Source of the DNA: an uncultured Mycoplasma sp.
GTDB taxonomy: Bacteria > Bacillota_I > Bacilli_A > Mycoplasmatales > Metamycoplasmataceae
Reading direction: 5' to 3'
DNA: 10,656 nucleotides
Assembly: GCA_946998935.1 (NCBI GenBank)
Contig: CAMQBE010000010.1
Location: 1 to 10,656 of the forward strand
Part shown: positions 1 to 8,176 of the stretch, piece after piece
How the letters are laid out: each line of letters begins with the position of its first letter
Position numbering within the stretch: position 1 is the stretch's first letter
Made by a program: the position numbers and the translations under genes
The notes under the pieces: generated by a model
The model's database searches: none
Seen by the model: the letters and a program-made list of their open reading frames with translations, nothing else
Told to the model about the DNA's origin: nothing

Positions 1-630
1 GATAGCGGAGACGAAAAAATTTTAAAATATAAATACTATGTTAGATATCGCTGAAAGAATGAATCAGATAACTTATATAGTGATGTACAAACTGCTAGTC
101 GAAAATTCGCCAACCATAAAAATTATTTTGGGCTAAATAACCAAACCATAAAAATTGCAGATCAATTTAATTCTGCTCAAAAAATAACTGAAGTGGTTAA
201 ATTATCAAAAGAAAAACCTAAAAGATGTTTTTTTGAATATTGGAACACATACGAACAGAATAAATATGTTATTATGTTTTGTAATTTCAATAGTTCTTCG
301 GAAGACATATTTTTAACTTTCAATGACACAAAAGCTCTAAAAATTTCTGAAATTTTAAGTGACAGAATGAGCCGCGGAACTATATTAGTAAATGCTAAAC
401 AACCTATTTCGCAAGAAAATAACAAGTTTGGTATTAATAGAAAAATTGATTTTGATTTTAAAAATGAGCCTGACTTATCAAACCCTAGAAATAATACGTA
501 TATTATGTCATTCGCTATAGCTAATGAACAAGGCTGAGTAGAAAAAGAAAAACAATTGTGATATAAGAACATTGACCTTATGTCCCCTCTTTGCCAATTT
601 GTTACAGCAATTAAAGTAAATAAAGCATAA
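1..630 (+). CDS. Unrecognised protein, C-terminal 209 residues (5' end outside window)
   Basis: The frame is open from the first base to a TAA at 628-630, provided the TGA codons (for example at 52-54, 535-537 and 559-561) are read as tryptophan. The start lies upstream of the window. The visible part is hydrophilic, rich in Asn, Lys, Ser and aromatic residues, with no transmembrane segment or coiled coil that I can see. The segment NKYVIMFCNFNSSS followed by alternating polar and hydrophobic residues suggests beta structure. I do not recognise the family. The composition would suit a secreted or surface mycoplasma protein or a cytosolic hypothetical protein. It points toward serS and ends at a hairpin terminator, so it is the last gene of its transcript. 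Confidence 0.75.
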
Positions 631-642
631 ATGATAACAATT

Positions 643-672
643 AAAGTTGGCCAAACACCAACTTTTGTTTTT
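643..672 (+). terminator. Hairpin terminator between convergent genes
   Basis: A perfect 8-bp stem, AAAGTTGG (643-650) against CCAACTTT (658-665), has a 7-nt loop and is followed by TGTTTTT. It lies 12 nt after the stop at 628-630 and ends at the stop codon of minus-strand serS. The T-rich tail is better on the plus strand. The same stem could also stop serS transcription. Confidence 0.75.
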
Positions 673-673
673 A

Positions 674-1945
674 TTATTTTGTAATCTTACTAATACCATT
701 CATATATGGAACTAACTTTTTAGGAATAGTTATTGAACCATCTTTATTTTGATTATTTTCAAGTATTGCTGCTATTAATCTATCAATAGCTAAACCAGAA
801 CCATTCATTGTGTAAGCATATTGAACTTGACCATCTTTATCACGATAACGGATCATAGCTCTACGAGCTTGGAAATCACCCATGTATGAAACTGACGAAA
901 TTTCACGATATTGAATTTCAGAAGGCATTCAAACTTCTAAATCAATTGTTTTACGACTTGAAAAACCTAAATCCCCTGTACATAACATCATTTCGCGATA
1001 TGGTAATTCTAATTCTTCTAATACTAACTTTGCTTCTTCAAGCATTTGGTCAAATTCTTTAAAGCTGTCTTCATAAGAAGTTATTTTTACTAATTCAACT
1101 TTCATAAATTGGTGATCACGAATAATACCTTTGGTATCTTTCCCACCACTACCGGCTTCAGAACGGAAACACTCGGTAAAACCTGTTAATCTTATAGGTT
1201 TAGATAAATCAATAATTTCATTATTGTATAAGTTCGTCAAAGGAACTTCAGCTGTAGGAATTAAGTAATGTGAACCACCTTCCATCATAAATAAATCTTC
1301 TTTGAATTTAGGAAGTTGGCCTGTACCAAATAATATTTCAGGTTTAACTAGAACTGGAACTGAATATTCAGTATAACCATTTTTAGTATGCAAATCAAGC
1401 ATGAAGTTTTGAAGTGCGCGAGCTAATCTTGAACCTAAACCTTTATACACAACAAAACGGCTACCAGAAAGTTTTACCGCTCTATCTAAATCAAGAATAT
1501 CTAATTCTGCTCCTATTTCATAATGAGGTTTAACTCCTGATATTAAACCGCGACCTAAAGAATCATGAGTTTTGATAACTTTATTTTGTTTATCATCTTT
1601 ACCTACTGGTACTTCATCTAAAGAAATGTTAGGAATAGTTATTAAAACTTCATAAACTGACTTATCAATATCGGTTGCTTTCTTTTCTAAATCTTGAGCT
1701 TCTTTTTTGATTAGAGCCACTTCTTTTTGCAATTGTGCTAACTTCTTTTTATCATTTTTAAATTCAACAAATTGTTTGCTGAACTTGCTTAATTCAGCTT
1801 TTTTTTGTTGGGCTTCATACATTAGCTTGCCGCGTTGTGTAGCTTTTTTATAAAGCTTATCAAAGACCTTTAAATCGAAATTACGGTTTTTTAAAGCTTC
1901 TTCAACTTTATCTCTGTTATCTAATATATATTTAACGTTTAACAT
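674..1945 (-). CDS. serS: Seryl-tRNA synthetase
   Basis: Charges tRNA-Ser with serine in the cytosol (class II aminoacyl-tRNA synthetase). It is 423 residues, normal for the family. Residues about 30-100 are the long Lys/Glu/Gln-rich N-terminal coiled-coil arm that grips tRNA-Ser. [12 protein letters not shown] (227-238), the motif 2 region [10 protein letters not shown] (256-265) with IIRDHQF after it, [17 protein letters not shown] (323-339) and motif 3 NGSGLAIDR (381-389) are all present. The only tryptophan (W339) is a UGA codon (plus-strand 929-931), which splits the gene under the standard code. I chose the ATG at 1945 because GGGAGA precedes it by 7 nt; an in-frame ATG at 1966 would put that site inside the gene and add seven non-conserved residues. 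It is transcribed divergently from rpmH. Confidence 0.96.
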
Positions 1946-1990
1946 TTTCGAATCTCCCTTATCCATAGTTTAATTAGTAAAAATTTTGGA

Positions 1991-2016
1991 AATTATTTTT
2001 ATTCAGGAAAATAATT
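1991..2016. repeat. AT-rich inverted repeat in the serS leader
   Basis: AATTATTTT (1991-1999) and AAAATAATT (2008-2016) form a 9-bp stem with an 8-nt loop, and AATTATTTTTA recurs directly at 2013-2023. It lies upstream of serS, where the serS leader is expected. It contains no G or C in the stem and has no run of U directly after it, so it may be chance in AT-rich DNA. I see no T-box features. Confidence 0.3.
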
Positions 2017-2035
2017 ATTTTTACTTTCAAAATAT

Positions 2036-2048
2036 ACTATAAATTATA
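2036..2048 (-). promoter_or_regulatory. Candidate -10 elements for serS
   Basis: Read on the minus strand there is TATAAT (2048-2043) and next to it TATAGT (2041-2036), about 90-100 nt upstream of the serS start. No convincing -35 hexamer is present; TAGACT (2074-2069) is 20 nt away from the first. The call rests on position and the -10 match only. Confidence 0.35.
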
Positions 2049-2138
2049 TATCACGATAATTTTTTTAAGTCTATACAAAAAATCTATAATTCCTTTTGCC
2101 TTTTGCGTTTTAAGTTATAATATAAACACGTTTTATCT

Positions 2139-2166
2139 TTTACATAGTATTTAGTATTAGTATAAT
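2139..2166 (+). promoter_or_regulatory. Promoter of the rpmH-rnpA-yidC operon
   Basis: TTTACA (2139-2144) and TATAAT (2161-2166) are separated by 16 nt, which predicts a leader of about 40 nt before rpmH. A second perfect -10, TATAAT at 2116-2121, has a weak upstream partner (TTTTGC, 2094-2099) and may be an additional promoter. Confidence 0.6.
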
Positions 2167-2211
2167 CGTCACAATCTAATATAGAGTTATTAAATATATT
2201 CGGAGGTACTT

Positions 2212-2361
2212 ATGAGTTTAAGAACATATCAACCTTGCAAAAGACAACACACCAAAACTCACGGTTTCCGTGCAAGAATGGCTACTGCAAATGGTAGAAA
2301 AGTCTTAGCTGCTAGAAGAGCTAAAGGTAGAGCTCAATTAACAGTTTCAGACGCAAATTAG
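2212..2361 (+). CDS. rpmH: 50S ribosomal protein L34
   Basis: A structural protein of the large ribosomal subunit, 49 residues. The diagnostic core [10 protein letters not shown] (16-25) is followed by [14 protein letters not shown] (27-40), the standard L34 signature. The N-terminus, [15 protein letters not shown], keeps the RTYQP consensus, but the usually all-basic stretch after it is interrupted by Gln-His-Thr. The start is fixed by GGAGG at 2202-2206, 5 nt from the ATG. It is the first gene of the rpmH-rnpA-yidC cluster, downstream of the promoter at 2139-2166. The gene is too short to appear in many automatic ORF calls. Confidence 0.97.
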   Translation: MSLRTYQPCKRQHTKTHGFRARMATANGRKVLAARRAKGRAQLTVSDAN

Positions 2362-2388
2362 TTTTAAGTTAAAAATTAATTCTTTGGT

Positions 2389-2715
2389 ATGAAAAAAGAA
2401 TATCGTCTTCAAAAGACTTGAGAATTCGACGCTGTAATTAAAAATAAAAAACAAGTTTTGAATTCTTTATTAGTTATTTATTACATGCCTGCTAAAGAAT
2501 TTAAAGTTGGAATTACTATTCCTAAAAAATTCTGTAATGCGGTTTTAAGAAATTACTATAAAAGACAACTTAAAGCTATCGTACATGAACTTAATGTTTA
2601 TGATATGAATTACCATTTTGTAATGATTATAAGAAAAGACTTTCTTGACGCAAGTTATGAAAGCAAGTTAGAAAACACCAGAAAGTTGATAAAAAAAATT
2701 AAAAATGAAAGATAA
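2389..2715 (+). CDS. rnpA: Ribonuclease P protein component
   Basis: The protein subunit that helps RNase P RNA bind and trim the 5' leader of pre-tRNAs; 108 residues, normal for the family. The family signature is visible: FKVGITIPKKF leads to AVLRNYYKRQLK (about 61-72), matching the basic RNxxKR motif that contacts the RNA. The C-terminal helix is Lys-rich. UGA encodes W11 (EYRLQKTWEFD); without this reading the start is lost and the gene would appear to begin internally. The ATG at 2389 is the first in frame after rpmH (27-nt gap) and gives the usual N-terminus. No clear Shine-Dalgarno site precedes it. Its last 11 bases overlap yidC, suggesting coupled translation. Confidence 0.95.
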
Positions 2716-4657
2716 CAATAGATCAGATAACTTTGACTATTTCTCAGATGGAAGTTCTGAAAAAGCAAAGAAAAAAGACAAATTAAAGAAAGTATGATTT
2801 TGAATTCGCGTCGTACTTTATACTTTAATATTCGCTATTTCATTAACTGGTTGCATTCAATCATTTACAAGAAAATCATCTAACTATTCAGGCGCTGGTA
2901 CTGAAATCTATACATCAAAGAAAAAAATTAGCCCTGTTGTATCAACTTTTGTTGCACACAAAGATAAAGATTCTGGTGCTGCAGAAGGTGAATGAACAGC
3001 ATTAGAAGTAAATAGTGACGCTAACTTCCATTTAAGCTATAAAAATTATGCTGATACCTTAGCAAAACTTCGTGAACAAGCTAACGTTCAACAAAATGGC
3101 GATTATGGCAAATGAGGTTCATATACTTCATCTATTCAAATTATTAACCCTAAAGATAAGAATAAATATATAACTGATAGCCCTATTTATAAAGTTGGAA
3201 ACCAATATTTATTTATGACATCTACTGGTTCAGAATATGCATTAACTGACCCTGGAAACTATAACGAAACAATAGTTTTTAACCCAAGTTATGATTTTGA
3301 TAAATTTTATATCTATGATAAATCTAAAAAAGAATATATATTAAACGAAGCTGCAATCAAAAATAATGAAGTAGAAGTATTAGATAAAAATGGCAACAAA
3401 ATAGTAGATAGACTTAAAACAATTTCTATTATTAAAGCTGACGATCCTTCTATAGCAAGTAATGCTCAAGCTAAATATAATGCTGATTTATTCCACACAT
3501 TGTATGTAAATACATTTACTAATGAATACTATAATAATGCACTTAAAGAACTTAATAATACATTAGGATTTAGCGCCCCTGATTATAATAATTTAGTCAA
3601 AACATTAGCCGAAGAATACGCTAAACCAACCGTTAAAGATTCACTCAAAAACCTTTCTCCTAAAACCTATAATGCTCTTCATACTTACCTCAATACTTTA
3701 AAATCTTATGAAAAAATTGCTAAAGTTTATGCTGAAAATAATGAAGCTAACTTTATAACTACTAAAGATAAAAAAGGTAAAGATGTACTTACTAAATATT
3801 ACACAGACGGTGCTAAACTATCATTTAAAAATAGTATGGCTTTAACATCTGCCAAACAATGTGCTTTCACCTCAGCAAAAGATTACTGAAAACTTGGCCC
3901 ATTCTTCGGATTCTTCGTATGGCCAATTGGAGCCACTACTGCTGCAATGAAAGAATCAATGCCTAACTTAGCTGGTTGATCAAGTTTCTTTGTAATACTT
4001 ATAGGTGTTCTTATTACTAGATTAATTTCACTTGGTATTACTTGAAAAGCTTTAGTTAACCAATCTAAACAAGATGATATTAAATCTAAGAAAGCTAAAA
4101 TTGATGCTAAGTATGCAGAGTTTAAAGATAATAAGCAAATGAAGCAAAGACATGCAGCAGAAGTTCAAGAATTGTATAAAAAGTATGGAATTAACCCACT
4201 GGATAGTTTCCTGACAATGATTGTGTCCCTACCTATTTTCCTTGCGATGTGACGTGTTATCCAAAGTATTCCAGAAATTAAATCAACTCATTGACTTGGC
4301 ATGGACTTCGTTGCTGTATCTTGAAGAAAATTATTCGCAGGTCATTGACAATACTTAGGTATATTAGTTTTAGCTGTTGGCGTCCAAGCTATCGCTCAAT
4401 ACTTACCTAGACTACTTAACCGCAAGAAATTCAAAGAAAGAACTAGCATTGAAGAAGCACAAGCTTTACGTAAAGCTGACAAAACTCAAAATATAATGAT
4501 GGGTGTCTTCTTATTCATTACTCTCCTATTTTCAGCTGGTGTCCAAATCTATTGAGTTCTAAGTGGTTTATGAACTATATGTCAAACCTTGATTATTTGA
4601 CAATTCAAAAAATCAGAATACTATAGAAGCAAATACGGCAAAAAAGCTTCGGTATAA
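2705..4657 (+). CDS. yidC: Membrane protein insertase, YidC/Oxa1 family
   Basis: Inserts and folds membrane proteins, alone or with the Sec translocon; 650 residues. Residues 1-30 are a charged cytosolic tail. A first membrane helix follows (31-49), ending in the lipobox-like LTGC (47-50). Residues about 51-394 form a large extracytoplasmic region, and the Oxa1 core runs from about 395 to the end. The core holds a helix at about 427-446 with R439, a charged cytosolic hairpin (about 455-492), NPLDSFLTMIVSLPIFLAMW (497-516, the typical YidC NPL segment), and helices at about 551-569 and 598-635. A Lys-rich tail closes the protein. Many tryptophans are UGA (31, 33, 97, 137, 395). The ATG at 2705 overlaps the rnpA end and is the first in frame. 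The large ectodomain sits where Gram-negative YidC has its P1 domain, but I see no sequence resemblance. Confidence 0.94.
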
Positions 4658-4663
4658 TAATTT

Positions 4664-4695
4664 AAAAAACTTGGGAAAAAACCTAAGTTTTTTAT
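4664..4695 (+). terminator. Rho-independent terminator of the rpmH-rnpA-yidC operon
   Basis: AAAAAACTTGGG (4664-4675) pairs with CCTAAGTTTTTT (4682-4693), 12 bp with one G-U, around a 6-nt A loop, and ends in a T-run. It begins 7 nt after the yidC stop. Confidence 0.9.
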
Positions 4696-4748
4696 TCCAT
4701 TTTTTAAGACTTTTAATAACTTCATATTATTATTAATTTATACACTTA

Positions 4749-4768
4749 TATAATTATATAAAAGGAGA
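4749..4768 (+). promoter_or_regulatory. lplA -10 element and ribosome binding site
   Basis: TATAAT at 4749-4754 follows the yidC terminator, and AAGGAGA at 4762-4768 lies 6 nt before the lplA ATG. The predicted leader is only about 14 nt. No good -35 is visible at 16-18 nt spacing (TTCATA at 4721-4726 is 22 nt away). Confidence 0.55.
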
Positions 4769-4774
4769 TTTAAA

Positions 4775-5755
4775 ATGAAAATATTTAGAGTTAAAGAAAC
4801 AACCCCTTATACAACTCTTGCAATTGAAAATTTATTAATGAATGATAAAGATATGAAGGGTGATATTTTACTTTTATATCAACACGACAACGCTATCATT
4901 ATTGGTAATAATCAAAATGCTTATGAAGAAATTAACCACCAATATGTTGAAGAACAACATATCGAACTAGCTCGCCGTTTATCAGGTGGTGGAGCTGTAT
5001 ATCATGACTTAGGAAACATCAACTTTTCTTTTATAACCGATTACGATAAAAAAGGCGGGTATGAAAGATTCCTTGCACCTGTTATAGCCTTCTTACAATC
5101 ATTGGGTTTAAACGCAGAATTCCACGGACGTAATGACGTTCTTGTTAATGGAGCAAAAATCAGTGGAAATGCGCAATACTTATCAGGTAATAGGATTGTA
5201 AGCCACGGTACATTATTATTTAATGTAGATTTAACTAAATTAAGCAAGGCATTAAACCCAAACAAAATTAAATACGAATCAAAAGGTATTCAATCAGTTA
5301 GAGCGCGCGTAACCAACATTTATGATGAATTAAAAACAAAAATGAATGTTGAGGAGTTCATCGCTAAGTTAATCGACTTTTTTGTTAAAAAAGATAACGC
5401 AAATTACGAAGAAATTCCATATAAAAAATATGAAAAACAACTTAAAGAATTACAAAAGAAATTCTCTTCTACAGAATGAATTTATAACAAAGCAGCTAAC
5501 TTTACTTTTACTAACGGAACCAAGTTTGCTGGTGGTATTTTAACCATTAAAGGTAACGTCGAAAAAGGTATTATTCAAAACGTAGTTTTTGAAGGAGATT
5601 TCTTAAGTAAAAAGAACGTAAAAGAAATAGAACCACTATTTAAAAAATGCCATTTAGATGAAAAATCTTTAAGTAAAGTTTTGGATAAAATTGATCTTTT
5701 TGAATACTTTGGAACTATAACTAAAGAAGAAATTCTTTCATTATTTTTAGAATAA
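4775..5755 (+). CDS. lplA: Lipoate-protein ligase A
   Basis: Activates free lipoate with ATP to lipoyl-AMP and transfers it to a lysine of E2/H-type lipoyl domains, chiefly pyruvate dehydrogenase; cytosolic. At 326 residues it is full length (two-domain type). The large catalytic domain shows RRLSGGGAVYHDLGNINFSF (67-86), the lipoyl-AMP binding loop, and NGAKISGNAQ (125-134), whose K128 matches the catalytic lysine of the family. SHGTLLFNVDL (143-153) follows. The C-terminal accessory domain, about 245-326, begins after UGA-coded W236 (TEWIYNKAANF). The start is set by AAGGAGA at 6-nt spacing. The downstream hydrolase begins 2 nt after the stop, so the two are almost surely co-transcribed. 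I see no lipoyl synthase gene in this window. Confidence 0.95.
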
Positions 5756-5757
5756 AA

Positions 5758-6624
5758 ATGGGTAAGTTTTTTCAATATTTTATTAAGACCAAATTTGGCT
5801 TAATCGATTGTACAATAGAGCAACCGGACAAAAACGTAAATAAACCTTACGTCCTTTTTTCACACGGTTTTGGAGCTTCATATAATAATCTAATACCATT
5901 ACAATATCTTAAAAGAAATTACTATTTAATGGGACTTAATTATCCTAATATGGGCCACTCTACTATAGCAGAACTTAAGAGCCCATTGAAACTCGAAGAC
6001 TTGTATGAAATTCTACTCGAAGTTTTAAAGCAAACTAAGGCAAAAAAATTTGATTTTAAAGTGCAACCAAATTTAGAACCAGACCACTTATTTTTAATGG
6101 GTCATTCAATGGGTGGTTGAATTTCAATTAATATGTTTGATAAGCATATAGCTAAGCATACTATTTTGGTTGCTCCAATGAATCCTTATGCTATTCAAGA
6201 TGAAACTAAATTATGAAGAGCACACAATTGATTAATACCTAAAACAATAGAATATTCAATTGACGCCATGACTCATTTGTTTTATAAACCCAACCAAACT
6301 TTAGCTAATCAAATTAAAGTTAAAATGATGCTTACTTATAAACAATATGTCGCGAGCTTAAAACCATATGAATATATTGTTGAACATCAAATGACTAATA
6401 GAGATTATTTATTAAAAAGTACTGAACTATATAAACATTCAGAATGATATACATTAATTTGCGGTGAAGAAGATGAATTCACCACAGATGATGAAATGAA
6501 AAAGCTAGTTAAAAACTATAATGCTTTATACTACCCAATAAATAATTGTGGTCATGCGACTTTTGCTCAAAAGCCAGATAAGGTAAACGAAATAATTAAT
6601 TTGATCGTTGCTCAAAAAAACTAA
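5758..6624 (+). CDS. Alpha/beta hydrolase (esterase/lipase-like)
   Basis: A probable serine ester hydrolase of 288 residues, complete. SHGFGA (35-40) is the oxyanion-hole loop, GHSMGGW (115-121) the nucleophile elbow with S117, GEEDE (236-240) carries the likely acid D239, and NCGHATF (263-269) carries H266. Together these give a full catalytic triad. W121 directly behind the elbow is a UGA codon, so under the standard code the protein would stop at residue 120. No signal peptide is visible, so it is likely cytosolic. It follows lplA by 2 nt with no ribosome binding site of its own, which points to translational coupling. The substrate is unknown; proximity to lplA makes acyl- or lipoyl-related chemistry possible but unproven. 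Confidence 0.9.
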
Positions 6625-6635
6625 ATGAAATAATT

Positions 6636-6641
6636 TATAAT
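6636..6641 (+). promoter_or_regulatory. TATAAT immediately before the broken lipoprotein gene
   Basis: A perfect -10 hexamer ends 4 nt before the ATG at 6646, and no Shine-Dalgarno sequence lies between. If used, transcription would begin at or inside the start codon (leaderless). No -35 hexamer is seen at normal spacing. Confidence 0.35.
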
Positions 6642-6645
6642 AATT

Positions 6646-7273
6646 ATGAATAAAAAAAGAAGGAAAAAAATAAAAATAAAATATTTATGCATAGCACCAT
6701 GCTTACTATTAACTGCACCATTAATAGCAAGTAGTTGTGGTAAAAACACAACACAAAACCAAACAACAACTTTTAAATCTTTTGAAGATGAAGTCTATAA
6801 TAGAATGAAAATAGAATATCCTCATATTGAGAGTACAAACGCCAAAGATAAAAGCAAAATTAAAATTAAAATCTCTCAGCTGGTGTTTCTTATTTAATAG
6901 ATATGAACTCAACTAATCAACAATGTGGTTATATTGAATTTACTATAACTTTAAAATTTGACAAACAAGAAAAAAAATTCCGTATAGGTTTATATAGTTT
7001 TAAGGTAAATGATACAAAATACATGAAAGACTTGCTTGAAAGATACATGCCCGAAATTACTGTTAAAGACCTAAATAAAAAACCTTCTAAAGTGACAAGT
7101 GATGATTTAGTTATTAACTATAATACATTCCCAATAAATATATCTAAATTTATGAAATTACTGCCAGATGATACAAATGGGGGGTGCTTAGGGTTCAAAT
7201 TACATACACACACGTTGGTACTAATATTCAATCTGTTAAAGAATATCAAATACCTGGTTTGCAAAAATCTTAA
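6646..7273 (+). pseudogene. Lipoprotein gene broken by two frameshifts
   Basis: The first frame (6646-6897, 83 residues) starts with a basic N-terminus, a hydrophobic stretch and the lipobox LIASSC (C31), then a Ser/Thr/Asn/Gln linker. This is a typical mycoplasma surface lipoprotein signal. It then loses frame. Continuity resumes in a second frame from about 6873 (LSAGVSYLIDMNSTNQQ), running to the G6 run at 7179-7184. From there a third frame (7184-7273) gives a sensible ending: VLRVQITYTHVGTNIQSVKE, then YQIPGLQKS and TAA. Without these shifts the second frame runs into low-quality sequence (HTHTLVLIFNLLKN). Joined, the product would be about 210 residues. It is either a decayed gene, a phase-variable gene, or affected by base-calling errors. 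Function unknown; the intact protein would be anchored outside the membrane. Confidence 0.8.
7179..7184 (+). repeat. G6 homopolymer at a frameshift point
   Basis: Six consecutive G in AT-rich DNA, exactly where the lipoprotein reading frame must change. Seven G (or four) would join the second and third segments in frame. This is the signature of a slipped-strand site, though a single decayed base or sequencing error gives the same picture. Confidence 0.6.
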
Positions 7274-7307
7274 TTGAATTATTAATAAATGTAAAATAAA
7301 CATAGAC

Positions 7308-7341
7308 AAGGTTTAAGATAAGTTAATCCTTTTTCTTTATT
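7308..7341 (+). terminator. Rho-independent terminator after the lipoprotein pseudogene
   Basis: AAGGTTTAA (7308-7316) pairs with TTAATCCTT (7323-7331), 9 positions with one T-T mismatch and a 6-nt loop, followed by TTTCTTTAT. It lies 34 nt after the restored stop codon and probably ends the lplA-hydrolase-lipoprotein transcript. Confidence 0.65.
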
Positions 7342-7386
7342 CATTTTATATAAACGCTCATAATATTTAGAATATAAATTTTTATA

Positions 7387-7392
7387 TATAAT
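7387..7392 (+). promoter_or_regulatory. Candidate -10 of the PQ-loop/asnA operon
   Basis: TATAAT lies 10 nt upstream of the ATG at 7403 with no Shine-Dalgarno motif between, predicting a leader of only a few nucleotides. Other -10-like strings (TATAAA at 7374-7379) are close, so the exact start is uncertain. No clear -35. Confidence 0.4.
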
Positions 7393-7402
7393 TGATAACG
7401 TT

Positions 7403-8176
7403 ATGAATAAACTATTTAATATTTTTACTTTAAATAAAGAAAATGCAGCTTGGGGTTGGGTGGCAATTATTTTTGGCTCATTAGCCGCTTTACTTACAAT
7501 CAGTATGGGGATACCTCAATTAATTCATATGATTAAAACTAAGAAAACAGGAAGCGTCAAATATTATTCATATTGAACTTTTTACTTCGCTTTGTTCTTT
7601 TGAATTCTAGTTGGATCTTTCGACATAGATGATAATAAAATGGTTGTTTCAGGCTACGCTAATATAATATGTGCTTTTATATATTGCTTCACAATGTGAG
7701 CTCTTTATCACTATTCAGACAGTAAAAAAAGAAGAAAGGCACAATGACCTATTCTCTTTAGCTTGTTGGCTACAACAGCAACAATTTCAAGCCTTGGTAT
7801 TTGAGGTATAGTAACAAATAAACACATGGAAAATAATACTTTTAGCGTGTTAATGATTATCATCCCTATTATTACAACATTTGCTTTTGCTCCCTTAATT
7901 CTTAAACAATTTGAAACTAAAGACTTTAGTGGTATGTCAATCTTCATGACACTAGTTATGGCTTCAGCTAACTTAGCTTGAATTATTTATTGAATTGCTT
8001 TAATAGGAAATAGCGGAAACGTTAATAAATTACTTACACCATTGGTATGACAAGTAATTTCATTAATTATTTATGTTGCACAATTTATTATGACTTTAAT
8101 TTATGGCAAGAAAAAATCTATTGATAATACTGTTATAGTAACAAACGAAAGCGTAAAAGAAAATGTACAAAAGTAA
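7403..8176 (+). CDS. PQ-loop repeat membrane protein (SWEET/PQLC-like transporter)
   Basis: A polytopic membrane protein of 257 residues with about seven hydrophobic segments (near 17-36, 57-71, 83-102, 115-137, 147-166, 178-200 and 213-234). This suits two three-helix PQ-loop bundles joined by a linker helix. The first bundle has the hallmark IPQL (37-40) followed by a Lys-rich loop, KTKKTGSVKYYS. The second has the degenerate equivalent APLIL (163-167), then KQFETKDFSGMS in the same loop position, so the PQ has become PL. Most tryptophans are UGA. The tail after 235 is polar and cytosolic. PQ-loop proteins move sugars, amino acids or other small solutes; the substrate cannot be read from the sequence. 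Its end overlaps asnA by 14 nt, hinting at aspartate, asparagine or a related amino acid. Confidence 0.85.

Noticed and set aside
177..699. Minus-strand open frames opposite the first gene
   Set aside because: They are mirror images of a continuous plus-strand gene, have phenylalanine/leucine-rich low-quality composition and no ribosome binding sites.
1943..1966. serS start at the ATG at 1966
   Set aside because: The ribosome binding site GGGAGA lies between this ATG and the one at 1945, and the extra seven residues are not part of the usual SerRS N-terminus.
1946..2211. Replication origin between serS and rpmH
   Set aside because: Only one imperfect DnaA box is visible and dnaA is absent; the segment is explained by two divergent promoters.
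5041..5775. Minus-strand open frames opposite lplA
   Set aside because: lplA is continuous with its family motifs across this stretch, so these are shadows.
7185..7200. tRNA-like GGTTCAAAT string
   Set aside because: No cloverleaf or acceptor stem can be folded around it; it is inside the lipoprotein pseudogene.
6721..7309. Minus-strand open frames opposite the lipoprotein pseudogene
   Set aside because: Low-complexity translations with no start signals; the plus strand gives lipobox and lipoprotein sequence.
7185..7316. Extension of the lipoprotein middle frame to the TAA at 7314
   Set aside because: Reading on in this frame gives leucine/lysine-rich sequence without family character, while the frame shifted at the G6 run gives a plausible C-terminus and stop.
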